DNA of 64,000 nucleotides from Clostridium sp. (GTDB lineage: Bacteria; Bacillota; Clostridia; Clostridiales; Clostridiaceae). Made by a program: the position numbers and the translations under genes. The notes beneath the pieces were generated by a model that had not been told where the DNA came from, searched no databases, and saw only the letters and a list, made by a program, of their open reading frames with translations. Location: positions 19,616 to 83,615 of the forward strand of contig JAQUXS010000004.1 of NCBI GenBank assembly GCA_028692255.1, in the 5' to 3' direction. This document shows positions 1-9,139 of the stretch, piece by piece. Position 1 is the stretch's first letter; each line of letters opens with the position of its first letter.

Positions 1-313
1 TATGCATGGCTGTATGAGTTCTCATCAACTTATGCCTATGTTCCCAATCTATCTTTCCTATACACATCTCATTAACTTTAGGAAGTTCTCCATCAATATA
101 ATGATATATTTCATTTCCTTTTTTCTTAATCATTTTAACAATATATTTATTTTCTGGGGTTTCAAGAGTTCCAAAATCACAAGGCTGCCCACCACCACCT
201 ATGTAAAATGCTGTTTTATCTAAAATAATAGCATTTTCAGCTTCATCTACTCCAATAACTCTACATTCAAATTCTTTTATATAACTGTGCTTTTGGTATA
301 TTAATTCAGTCAT
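1..313 (-). CDS. alaX: Alanyl-tRNA editing protein AlaX-like (N-terminal part; runs off window start)
   Basis: Reverse strand reads MTELIYQKHSYIKEFECRVIGVDEAENAIILDKTAFYIGGGGQPCDFGTL...WEHRHKLMRTHTAMH, with the typical GGGGQPxDxG and RxxLMRxHTAxH editing-domain motifs; RBS aggagg upstream of ATG at 313. Not in the ORF track because it has no stop inside the window. Confidence 0.85.
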   Translation of the reverse strand, partial: MTELIYQKHSYIKEFECRVIGVDEAENAIILDKTAFYIGGGGQPCDFGTLETPENKYIVKMIKKKGNEIYHYIDGELPKVNEMCIGKIDWEHRHKLMRTHTAMH

Positions 314-347
314 TTATTAGTTCCTCCTAAAAATTTATTTTATATTA

Positions 348-899
348 TTAAACTGGATAAAAATTAACAACTATAGCCTTAAGAGTATCTTTTCCACAAC
401 TTTTATACGTATGGGGATTTGCTGATGAAAAGCATATTGAATCTTCTTTCTTAACTAAATAATCCTCATCATTTGTTGATAATAGAAGCTCCCCCTGAAT
501 AACAGTAATGTATTCCTGAGATTTTTCAGTGTGACCAATGGAAGTATATTCTGAACCTAAATCCAATTCAATTAAGAACAATTCAAAATTTCTATGTGGT
601 GTATCCCCATAATAACAATAAACTCTGTATTTTCCATCTTCAGTAATTTGTTCTTCAGTTTCTGACTTTCTAACCACAGAAGTTTTGCTTTCATGTTTAT
701 CAATAAGTAACGTATAAGGTACACTTAACCCTTTTGCAATTTTCCAAATTGTATTTATTGTTGGATTTGTATCTCCCTTTTCAATTTGTGAAAGCATTAC
801 CTTACTCACACAAGATAATTGTGCTAGCTGTCCTAAACTTAAATTTCTTTCAAGTCTTAATCGCTTGAGATTTTCTGCTATTATTGAACTTAAATTCAT
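348..899 (-). CDS. XRE-family HTH regulator with C-terminal cupin domain
   Basis: N-terminal HTH (LKRLRLERNLSLGQLAQLSCVSKVMLSQIEKGDTNPTINTIWKIAKGL) plus cupin-like C-terminus. Confidence 0.85.
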   Translation of the reverse strand: MNLSSIIAENLKRLRLERNLSLGQLAQLSCVSKVMLSQIEKGDTNPTINTIWKIAKGLSVPYTLLIDKHESKTSVVRKSETEEQITEDGKYRVYCYYGDTPHRNFELFLIELDLGSEYTSIGHTEKSQEYITVIQGELLLSTNDEDYLVKKEDSICFSSANPHTYKSCGKDTLKAIVVNFYPV

Positions 900-948
900 T
901 TAATAAACCTCCTACTGATGTTTAAACGTATTTATTCTTTTGTTAATT

Positions 949-1010
949 ATATTTTACATTCGTAATATATAATTTGTTTTGTTAAATATATTATACGTAT
1001 TGTAAAATAT
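949..1010. promoter_or_regulatory. Inverted repeat, candidate operator upstream of the XRE-cupin regulator
   Basis: Arms ATATTTTACAttcgtaatatataat ... attatacgtatTGTAAAATAT just upstream of the 899 start. Confidence 0.4.
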
Positions 1011-1056
1011 ATTTTCAAGTCTTACCAAAAAATAATTGGTGAATAATATTCACCAA

Positions 1057-1257
1057 TTATTTTTTATAGTTTCTAAACTTATCTACATTATGATTTTGAG
1101 CATGATTTCCTACAAATATTAAAGTAATCCCTAATCCTAAGCATAGTCCACGAATAAAACTTGGTAGCAAATTAAAACTATTTGAAATTATCCCAATTAC
1201 ATTAAATATTAATCCTAATTTAATATAATTGTTCAATTTTTTACATTGTCTTTCCAT
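1057..1257 (-). CDS. Small hypothetical membrane protein
   Basis: 66 aa with two hydrophobic segments; downstream of the 1241-1720 gene in the same operon. Confidence 0.5.
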   Translation of the reverse strand: MERQCKKLNNYIKLGLIFNVIGIISNSFNLLPSFIRGLCLGLGITLIFVGNHAQNHNVDKFRNYKK

Positions 1258-1720
1258 ACATCTTGTAGGCTATTACATATGTCAATAAAAAAACACATAC
1301 CAAAATAAAAAGTACTTCAGCTAAAATAGGATTAAAAATCCCTCCAATGAGTCCAATTGCATATAGTGAAACTAATAACGCAATTGAAGCTACTTTAAAT
1401 GCCTTATTATTAATCTCATTTATTCTTTCATCAGTATTCATTAATCTACTTTTTTTCAATTTTTCTTCATCAGCCAATATAACTTTATTTTTTATCCATA
1501 GTATAATAGATAAAAATGCGAGGCCAGATCCTACACCTGTATAAAAACCAAGAATTTTATCTTCTATTTTAACTGTCCATACATATTTAGCCAATAACCC
1601 AACTATAAGTGTCATTGTTCCTATTACAAAAAGCAGTGCTATAAACTTCATCCTTTTCTCGATTACTTTTCTGTATTCTTCATTGTTGTTCGCTTTACAA
1701 CCGCAAAGTGGTCCCCTCAT
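1241..1720 (-). CDS. Hypothetical membrane protein cotranscribed with HTH regulator
   Basis: 159 aa with four hydrophobic segments and an RLMNTDERINEINNKA motif; overlaps the upstream HTH gene by 4 nt. Confidence 0.65.
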   Translation of the reverse strand: MRGPLCGCKANNNEEYRKVIEKRMKFIALLFVIGTMTLIVGLLAKYVWTVKIEDKILGFYTGVGSGLAFLSIILWIKNKVILADEEKLKKSRLMNTDERINEINNKAFKVASIALLVSLYAIGLIGGIFNPILAEVLFILVCVFLLTYVIAYKMYGKTM

Positions 1721-1926
1721 ATATTTTCCTCCTCTTGATTAAAAATAAATACATCTTCAATTGAAACTTGAAAAAACTGAGCAATCTTATGTGCCAATAC
1801 AAGTGATGCTTTATATCTTCCATTTTCAAGTGATATAATTGTTTGTCTTGTAACATTCACCGCATCAGCAAGTTCAATCTGTGTAATTTTCCTTGCTTTT
1901 CTTAACTCCTGTATTTTTGTTTGCAA
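1717..1926 (-). CDS. Small XRE-family HTH transcriptional regulator
   Basis: 69 aa HTH: MQTKIQELRKARKITQIELADAVNVTRQTIISLENGRYKASLVLAHKIAQFF. Confidence 0.88.
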   Translation of the reverse strand: MQTKIQELRKARKITQIELADAVNVTRQTIISLENGRYKASLVLAHKIAQFFQVSIEDVFIFNQEEENI

Positions 1927-1945
1927 ATTATCACTCTTCTTTGTT

Positions 1946-1988
1946 GTATAGTATACTTTACATTTATAGTATAGTAAACTTTACATTT
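1946..1988 (-). promoter_or_regulatory. Tandem direct repeat over the HTH operon promoter (likely autoregulatory operator)
   Basis: GTATAGTATACTTTACATTT (1946-1965) and GTATAGTAAACTTTACATTT (1969-1988), 23-bp period, immediately upstream of the 1717-1926 gene. Confidence 0.5.
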
Positions 1989-2127
1989 GATGTCAAGCTC
2001 ATTTTACATTTAAAACAATGATCAATGCGCAGAATCAATGATCAGTTATCAATGTACGAATGATCAATTCACGGTTATTATACTAAGGTTCAATTTTCAG
2101 AACAGGATAAAAAATTAAGAATTGAAA

Positions 2128-2793
2128 GATTAAATACATTCCATGTTATGGTTCAATCTAAATTAATGATCAGTTATCAATGTACGAATGATCAATACAC
2201 AGTTATTATACTTTTCATGCTATGGTTCAATAGAGGTGGAAAAGACCGGGTAAAGAAAATTAAGTGAATTTAAATACATTCCATATTAAGGTTCAATTAA
2301 AATCAATGATCAATGCTCAATGTACGAATGATCAATTGACCATTATTATACACATCATGTTACGATTCAATCTAGGGGAATAAAGACAAGTACCTATGAA
2401 ACTTAATTTAAATACATTTCATGTTAAGGTTCAATTAAATTTAAATACATTTCATGTTACGGTTCAATGCAGAATACAAAATTTGGATAATCAAATAAAT
2501 AACAATTTAAATACATTTCATGTTACGGTTCAATAATTTCGATTTTGGTTTAGATAAATATTCTATTTTATTTAAATACATTTCATGTTACGGTTCAATC
2601 TATATTGGGTTTACTTCTGTCATTTTCAATATTTATTTAAATACATTTCATGTTACGGTTCAATCAAGCAGTACCAATTGGAATAGATATATTAAACAGA
2701 TTTAAATACATTTCATGTTACGGTTCAATGCATATAACGTATAATAATATGAAATATTTTTCGATTTAAATACATTTCATGTTACGGTTCAAT
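2128..2793 (-). CRISPR. CRISPR array, 30-bp repeat, spacers mostly 34-36 bp; probably read on the minus strand (ATTGAACCGTAACATGAAATGTATTTAAAT)
   Basis: Repeat copies start at 2406, 2439, 2505, 2570, 2635, 2700 and 2764 (six identical ATTTAAATACATTTCATGTTACGGTTCAAT plus one variant). Degenerate copies at 2128, ~2202, 2268 and 2342. Unique spacers between them. Decay at the left end puts the leader on the right. Confidence 0.93.
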
Positions 2794-3004
2794 GCCTGCA
2801 ATAAAGCCATTTGTTGTTTCTATTATACTACTGAAGCCCTTAGTAATAAAGGCTTGGCCAAAAAAATTTCCAGCTAGCTTCAGTTTCTTAATTTCAAAAT
2901 TATAGAATCACCTCAAAGTCTTAAAATACAAGCTCTTAAGATGTTTTCATTTAAACATTGATTGGAAAATAGTATTTTTGTATTACAATTTACACAAAAA
3001 AATA

Positions 3005-3259
3005 ATAGCAGCCTTTTAAAAGGCTGCCAAACTGCACTATTAGTGCCATATTAAGTTAGTTGACCTGGTTTTTGACCCCACACTCGCCTGCTGGAGATTT
3101 TGCTAATGGGAATTAACCGCTCACTACTTTCTCTCTCGTTTTTATAACGGCAGGACTTACTTCTAAACCGCACCATGCTCATTAAACTTTGTTTAACTTA
3201 CGTGGATCGTTTTGCCTGCGACTGGCTTCGACTTTCAACCACAAACCTAACTCAGTATA
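3005..3259 (-). ncRNA. Structured ncRNA downstream of comFC; best guess raiA-motif RNA (6S RNA is the alternative)
   Basis: Non-coding ~250 nt. Sigma-A-like promoter TTGACT-16-TATAAT at 3293-3266 (minus) overlaps the end of comFC. Intrinsic terminator GGCAGCCTTTTAAAAGGCTGC followed by a T-rich tract at ~3033-3005. Long-range pairing AGTTAG...CTAACT. Position next to comFC matches the known context of raiA-motif RNAs. Confidence 0.6.
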
Positions 3260-3265
3260 ATATAT

Positions 3266-3293
3266 ATTATATACGACTTTTGGCAACAGTCAA
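3266..3293 (-). promoter_or_regulatory. Sigma-A-like promoter for the ncRNA, embedded in the 3' end of comFC
   Basis: TTGACT (3293-3288), 16-nt spacer, TATAAT (3271-3266) on the minus strand. Confidence 0.65.
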
Positions 3294-3944
3294 TATTATA
3301 ATCTCTTTCGCCCCACTTTTTAGCATAGAATTTGCACAGTAATATGTAGTTGCACCTGTTGTAATAACATCATCAACAAGTAAAATCACCTTAGAATCTA
3401 TACTCTTTTTATCCTTTATTTTAAAACATGATTCTATGTTCTTCCATCTTTCCTCTGCATTAAGCCCTATTTGATCTTTTGTTTCTCTCGTCTTTATAAT
3501 TGGATTTATTGTCTTGGTTTTAAATTTTTCAGATATGTTTTGTGCTAGAATTTTGCTTTGATTATAGCCTCTTTTTTTAAGTGCTCTTTTAGTCATTGGA
3601 ACAAATGTAACAGCATCAAATTTTATGTTTTCTCTTTGAATGAATTTTATCAAAAAATCACTAAGTATACTTCCGCATCTAAAATTGCTTTTATATTTAA
3701 ACTGGAGTATTAATTTCATAATTATTTTTGAATAATAAGATACACTGTAGCATTTTATTTTCGGATAATTTTTAATTGAAGTGTTTTCTCCCCTGCAAAA
3801 TTTGATTTTAGATGCACATTCTCTGCATATAAAGCCATCTTTTACATATGCCTTACATATTTCGCATTCGTTATTATCTGCATATAAAACGCAGAGGAAT
3901 GAATCAAATATATATTTTATAAACTGAATAATCCTTTTTCCCAT
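3267..3944 (-). CDS. comFC: ComF family phosphoribosyltransferase-like protein
   Basis: N-terminal CxxC zinc-finger-like region (CEICKAYVKDGFICRECASK), FVPMTKRALKKRGYNQSKILA and PRPP motif VILLVDDVITTGATT. Confidence 0.9.
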   Translation of the reverse strand: MGKRIIQFIKYIFDSFLCVLYADNNECEICKAYVKDGFICRECASKIKFCRGENTSIKNYPKIKCYSVSYYSKIIMKLILQFKYKSNFRCGSILSDFLIKFIQRENIKFDAVTFVPMTKRALKKRGYNQSKILAQNISEKFKTKTINPIIKTRETKDQIGLNAEERWKNIESCFKIKDKKSIDSKVILLVDDVITTGATTYYCANSMLKSGAKEIIILTVAKSRI

Positions 3945-4984
3945 GCTATTTTATTAAAGTATCTAGTTATATCTTTAGACTTTTCGATATCTTTTGTTTC
4001 ATTTCTCGCTAAATATATAACTTCACCTCTTTTTTTTATGTCACCTCTTCCCGTTCTTCCACATAAATATACAAGTTTTTTATAATTATGCCCTTCAGAA
4101 TCCGCAAAGAAAGCAATTATGTTAAAACATCCATTATTTTGAGAAACAGCATCAAAATCATCAGTTATAATTATACTTTTCTTATATTTTGTAAATTCTT
4201 TAATATCTCTTTCGTTCTTTTCACTGCTTGAATAGCATAATATTTTTTGCATTTTATTTTTACAGTATTTATTTATATATTTGTACACACAAGGTATTTT
4301 AGTGTAATGAGGTACTAAAATTATAACTTTCATATTTATCTCTATTGACCATTTTAAATATTCATACACAACAAAAGGTATATCCTCATTTAAATTTATT
4401 CTTGTTTTTATAACTCTTGGTTCACTTATTGGATTTTTATCATCTCTTGAAGCAATAAAAAATTCTCTCTTTCCATAAAATATATCTTCATAGGAATAGA
4501 AAATAAGCTTTCCATCTTCTTTTACACATTTATTCATTACATCTAATATTTCATATTTAGAGTACTTTGGGTAGCTTCTTATATTGTCATAAATCACAAG
4601 ATCAAATTTACTACTGTTAATTAAAGCTGCTCCTCTATAAGAGCAAAATACTATATTAGAATCTGCAGACTCATCTTTAGTGCTGATATATGCATATCCT
4701 CTATATTTTGTGTGCTTTCTGAAATATAAAATAAGTTCTAAATTTTTTTGAGGTTCTTCAGTTATATACAGAATTTTTTTATTTTTATCCACATATTCAC
4801 TTATTGTGTTTAAAAATATCAAAGAAGTATTATACGGTGGTGCTACAACATTTAAAAAGCTTTCATTTCCCAGACACCAATTCAATATAAAATTTTCCAT
4901 TTTTTCTTCTCTTTTCAAATCATCAATTACCATAAACTCCCCCTGAACATTAACCATTAATTTATTATATCCATGATTCTCCAC
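3917..4984 (-). CDS. ComFA-like helicase homologue with degenerate ATPase motifs
   Basis: Directly upstream of comFC. Motif-VI-like LVYLCGRTGRGDIKKRGEVIYLA retained; Walker A replaced by VVAPPYNTSLIF and motif II by VIYDNIRS. Confidence 0.6.
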   Translation of the reverse strand: MENHGYNKLMVNVQGEFMVIDDLKREEKMENFILNWCLGNESFLNVVAPPYNTSLIFLNTISEYVDKNKKILYITEEPQKNLELILYFRKHTKYRGYAYISTKDESADSNIVFCSYRGAALINSSKFDLVIYDNIRSYPKYSKYEILDVMNKCVKEDGKLIFYSYEDIFYGKREFFIASRDDKNPISEPRVIKTRINLNEDIPFVVYEYLKWSIEINMKVIILVPHYTKIPCVYKYINKYCKNKMQKILCYSSSEKNERDIKEFTKYKKSIIITDDFDAVSQNNGCFNIIAFFADSEGHNYKKLVYLCGRTGRGDIKKRGEVIYLARNETKDIEKSKDITRYFNKIAWEKGLFSL

Positions 4985-7163
4985 TTTAAACCAGAGTATC
5001 TGTCAAATCCTTTATCATTTCTCACCATTGAGTAAAGTGCCTTTTTACTTCCAACAATAACAACTAGCTGTTTTGCTCTTGTTATGCATGTATAAAGAAG
5101 GTTTCTATTCATAAGCAGTGGTGGTCCCATGAAAACAGGCATTACAACTACTGGGAATTCGCTTCCTTGACTTTTATGAATAGTAATTGCATAGGCAAGT
5201 TCCAGCTCATCCATAAAAGCATCCTCATATACAACCTGTTTTTCATTGTCAAATTCAACAACAAGATTATCCTGTGCATCAATATCAACTATAAATCCCA
5301 TGTCTCCATTGAAAACACCCTCGCCATCATTTTCTCCGCTTCCAAAAACTCTATGCCATTTTATAGTATAATTATTCTTTGTCTGCATCACCTTGTCACC
5401 AACTCTAAAGATCATATCTCTGTACTTTATCTCTTTTTTACCATCTTCCTTTGGATTGAGATTTTCTTGAAGCCTGCTGTTAAGATTAGAAACCCCAAGT
5501 GTACCTCTCCTCATTGGTGACAAAACCTGTATATCACTTTTTCCTTCCCAGCTCTTATTAAATTTAGGGAGCCTTTTTCTCGTAAGATCAACAATCACTT
5601 TCAGTGCATCTTCATTTTTTTCCTGTGATATAAAATAAAAATCTTTATCTTTTTTATTTAAAGTTGGTATTTCTCCATTATTTATCTTGTGTGCATTTAC
5701 TATTATCATGCTCTCTTTTGACTGCCTGAATATTTCCTTTAGCCTTACCACTTTTACAATATTACTTTCAATAATATCTTTCAAAACTGTGCCTGGTCCA
5801 ACAGAAGGTAGCTGGTCTACATCTCCAACAATTATAAGACGCGTTCCCATGCCTACTGCCTTTAAAAGGTTATTCATAAGGACAATGTCAATCATAGATG
5901 CCTCATCAATAATAACCACATCGCATTCAAGAGGCGCTTCTTCTCCTCTTAAAAATTCCATTTTAGAATCATCCGAAAAACCTAATTCTAAAAGTCTGTG
6001 TATTGTCTTTGCAGGTCTTCCAGTAGCCTCACTCATTCTCTTGGCTGCTCTTCCAGTAGGTGCTGCCATTAATGTTTTCAGTGATGCCTTTTCAAATATG
6101 CTAATTATGCAGTTTATTATAGTTGTTTTACCGGTTCCTGGCCCACCTGTAATTACTTCAATACCATTTTTAAATGCACCTTTAATAGCCTCAATTTGAA
6201 TTGGCGCAAACTCTATGGACTTTTCCGATTCAAATTTTTCTATTTCTGACTCAACATCAATGTCAATCTTTTCATAACTACTTGTAGCAAGAGTTATTAT
6301 TTTTTTGTAACTCCAAGTTCACAGTAATAATAGGGTAAAGTAAAAACACAATTTTCATTGTTTATAACTTCAATCTTTATCTTATGATTAAGAGCACTTT
6401 CATATATATTTTTCTCAATTTCATCTTTTTTTACACATAATATATCAGCTGATTCATCAATTAATTTTTCCACAGGCATATATGTGTTACCTTTTAGGCA
6501 AAAATTATTTATTACATAATTTATGCCGCTTTGTATTCTATAAGGTGAATTTGTTTCCGTTCCTAAACTTCTGGCTATTTTATCCGCTGTTTTAAAACCT
6601 ATTCCTACAATATCATCTGTAAGAATATATGGATTTTCTTTTACTTTTTTTATAGAATCTTTTCCGTATTTATTATATATTTTTACACATTGATTGGGAG
6701 TCACACCATATGTTTGGAGAAATACCATTATGCTTTTTACTTCTCTTTGCTTAGAATAGGACTCATATATTATGTTTATTTTTTTGTCTCCTATCCCATC
6801 AATTTCACTTAACCTTCCAATGTTCTCATCTAAAATTTCAAGGGCTTTATCTCCAAATTTACTCACAATTTTTTTTGCTGTAACAGGCCCAATACCAGTT
6901 ATTACTCCTGATGATAAATACCTCTCAATTCCAATTTTAGAATCTGGTACTATTTCTTCACATGAAGTTACCTTAAGCTGCTTTCCGAATTTTGGATGAA
7001 CTGCCCACTGTCCTTCTATTTTAAGTGACTGTCCTTCACTTATATAAGGAATACAACCAACCACTGTATATTTTTTATCTTCTTCCGTTACACTTGCTAC
7101 AACATAGCCATTTTCATCATTTTTAAAGACTATATTTTCAACTGTACAGCGTAATTCCGCCAT
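4957..7163 (-). pseudogene. recD2: RecD2-type ATP-dependent helicase, reading frame split at an A7 run (6300-6306): N-part 6297-7163, C-part 4957-6069 with Walker A in the intervening -1 frame
   Basis: N-part MAELRCTVENIVFKNDENGYVVA...; translation of 6070-6302 in the -1 frame gives IITLATSSYEKIDIDVESEIEKFESEKSIEFAPIQIEAIKGAFKNGIEVITGGPGTGKTTIINCIISIFEKASLKTLMAAP, joining directly to the 370-aa ORF (GRAAKRMSEATGRPAKTIHRLL...). Confidence 0.85.
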
Positions 7164-7257
7164 AAAATCTCTCCCAATCTAAAGTTTCAATTGTACAATA
7201 ACCATATGTTAAAATTATACCATAATGCATAATATATAAACAATTTGCCAGATAAAA

Positions 7258-7297
7258 TAAAAAGTTTGATTCTTATTATAAGAACCAAACTTTTTAT
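7258..7297 (-). terminator. Intrinsic terminator downstream of metK
   Basis: aaaaagtttgattcttattataagaaccaaactttttat hairpin with T tract. Confidence 0.75.
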
Positions 7298-7307
7298 AAA
7301 ATGCTGA

Positions 7308-8483
7308 TTATAAATATTTCTTTATTTCATCAACCTTATTTAATTGCTCCCAAGGAAGATTAATATCTGTTCTTCCAAAATGTCCGTAAGCTGCTACTTG
7401 CTTATATATTGGTCTTCTTAAATCTAAATCTCTTATTATTGCACCTGGTCTTAAGTCAAAAACTTTTTTAACTATGTCAACAATTTTATCATCAGAAATT
7501 TTTCCAGTTCCAAAAGTATCAACTTCAATTGATACTGGACTAGCAACCCCTATTGCATAGGCAAGCTCGATTTCAAGTTTATCAGCAGCTCCTGCAGCTA
7601 CTAAGTTTTTAGCAACCCATCTACTTGCATAAGCAGCAGATCTATCAACCTTTGTTGGATCTTTTCCAGAGAAAGCGCCACCGCCATGTCTTCCATATCC
7701 ACCATAAGTATCAACTATAATTTTTCTTCCAGTAAGGCCTGAGTCTCCTTGTGGTCCACCAACAACAAATCTACCAGTAGGATTAATGAAATACTTTGTA
7801 TTAGCATCCAATAATTCTTTTGGAACTACTGGCTTTATAACATGTTCTATTATATCCTTCTCTATTTGATCATGAGCAACCTTAGGACTGTGCTGTGTTG
7901 AAATAACAATAGTATCTATTCTAACTGGTTTATTATCTTCATATTCAACAGTTACCTGTGTTTTACCATCTGGTCTTAAATAATCTAATGTTTTATCTTT
8001 TCTTACAACTGAAAGCCTTCTTGCCAATTTATGAGCAGTTGCTATTGGAAGCGGCATATATTCAGGTGTTTCATTAGTAGCAAAACCAAACATCATACCT
8101 TGATCTCCTGCACCAATTGCATCAATCTTGTCCATTTCACCTTTTTTAGATTCAAGTGCTTCATTAACACCCATAGCTATATCTGATGACTGCTCGTCAA
8201 TTGATGTTACTACTGCACATGTATCACAATCAAATCCATATTTAGCTCTTGTATATCCTATTCCTCTTATAGTCTCTCTAACTACTTTTGGTATATCTAC
8301 ATAGCAATTTGTTGATATTTCACCCATTACATTGACTATACCAGTAGTTACTGTAGTTTCACAAGCCACTCTAGCATTTGGATCTTGCCTAATTATTTCA
8401 TCCAATATTGCATCTGAAACTTGATCGCATATTTTGTCTGGATGTCCTTCTGTTACAGACTCAGAAGTAAATAACCTCTTCAT
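7308..8483 (-). CDS. metK: S-adenosylmethionine synthase
   Basis: [28 protein letters not shown]... [31 protein letters not shown]. Confidence 0.98.
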   Translation of the reverse strand: MKRLFTSESVTEGHPDKICDQVSDAILDEIIRQDPNARVACETTVTTGIVNVMGEISTNCYVDIPKVVRETIRGIGYTRAKYGFDCDTCAVVTSIDEQSSDIAMGVNEALESKKGEMDKIDAIGAGDQGMMFGFATNETPEYMPLPIATAHKLARRLSVVRKDKTLDYLRPDGKTQVTVEYEDNKPVRIDTIVISTQHSPKVAHDQIEKDIIEHVIKPVVPKELLDANTKYFINPTGRFVVGGPQGDSGLTGRKIIVDTYGGYGRHGGGAFSGKDPTKVDRSAAYASRWVAKNLVAAGAADKLEIELAYAIGVASPVSIEVDTFGTGKISDDKIVDIVKKVFDLRPGAIIRDLDLRRPIYKQVAAYGHFGRTDINLPWEQLNKVDEIKKYL

Positions 8484-8509
8484 TTCCCATTCCTCCCAAA
8501 TATTAATTT

Positions 8510-8661
8510 ATAAAAATTAAAGCCTCTTCAATAAGAAGAGACTTACGTTTCAAATCTTTCTTATCTTGCAGGGATACACTGCAGGAATTGGCACCTTGAT
8601 ACAATTGTATCGGTTGCCGGGTTTCATAGGGCCATTTCCCTCCACCTCTCTTGATAAGAGC
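8510..8661 (-). promoter_or_regulatory. SAM-I (S-box) riboswitch with terminator, controlling metK
   Basis: Minus strand CTCTTATCAAGAGAGGTGGAGGGAAATGGCCCTATGAAACCCGGCAACC...AAGGTGCCAATTCC...CAAGATAAG, then hairpin AAGTCTCTTCTTATTGAAGAGGCTT and T tract. Confidence 0.96.
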
Positions 8662-8776
8662 AAAATTAAATTTTATTTTTCTATAAAAATAACACTTTTA
8701 TATTATCATTTATAACTAATTTAGTCAACAATAATATAAGTAATTAAAGAAATTAAAAAAGACACTATTGTGTCTT

Positions 8777-8861
8777 TGGTGGAGGAAGATGGATTCGAAC
8801 CATCGAAAGCTGAGCTAACAGATTTACAGTCTGCCCCCTTTGGCCACTCGGGAATTCCTCC
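8777..8861 (-). tRNA. tRNA-Tyr (GTA)
   Basis: 85 nt with long variable arm, anticodon loop CTGTAAA, encoded CCA. Confidence 0.95.
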
Positions 8862-8871
8862 ATAGTGTAAA

Positions 8872-8947
<76 letters not shown>

Positions 8948-8967
8948 ATAAATATTAAGTTAAAAAA

Positions 8968-9043
8968 TGGTGGGCACTACAGGGCTCGAACCTGTGACCC
9001 TCTGCTTGTAAGGCAGATGCTCTCCCAGCTGAGCTAAGCGCCC
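8968..9043 (-). tRNA. tRNA-Val (TAC)
   Basis: Cloverleaf with anticodon loop CTTACAA, acceptor GGGCGCT/AGTGCCC, encoded CCA. Confidence 0.95.
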
Positions 9044-9054
9044 ACATTTTAATT

Positions 9055-9139
9055 TGGTGGAGGAAGATGGATTCGAACCATCGAAAGCTGAGCTAACAGA
9101 TTTACAGTCTGCCCCCTTTGGCCACTCGGGAATTCCTCC
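9055..9139 (-). tRNA. tRNA-Tyr (GTA), second copy
   Basis: Sequence identical to the tRNA at 8777-8861. Confidence 0.95.

Noticed and set aside
2-223. 73-aa plus-strand ORF at the window start
   Set aside because: Antisense to the alaX coding sequence, which has clear motifs.
2520-2705. 61-aa plus-strand ORF
   Set aside because: Falls inside the CRISPR array; spans repeats and spacers.
3005-3259. tmRNA, SRP RNA or RNase P RNA identity for the comFC-adjacent ncRNA
   Set aside because: No tRNA-like ends with CCA, no SRP GGNNGNAAGGNAGC-like tetraloop domain, and no RNase P GAGGAAAGUCC/ACAGAA signatures.
5687-6199. 170-aa plus-strand ORF
   Set aside because: Antisense to recD2, including its Walker A region.
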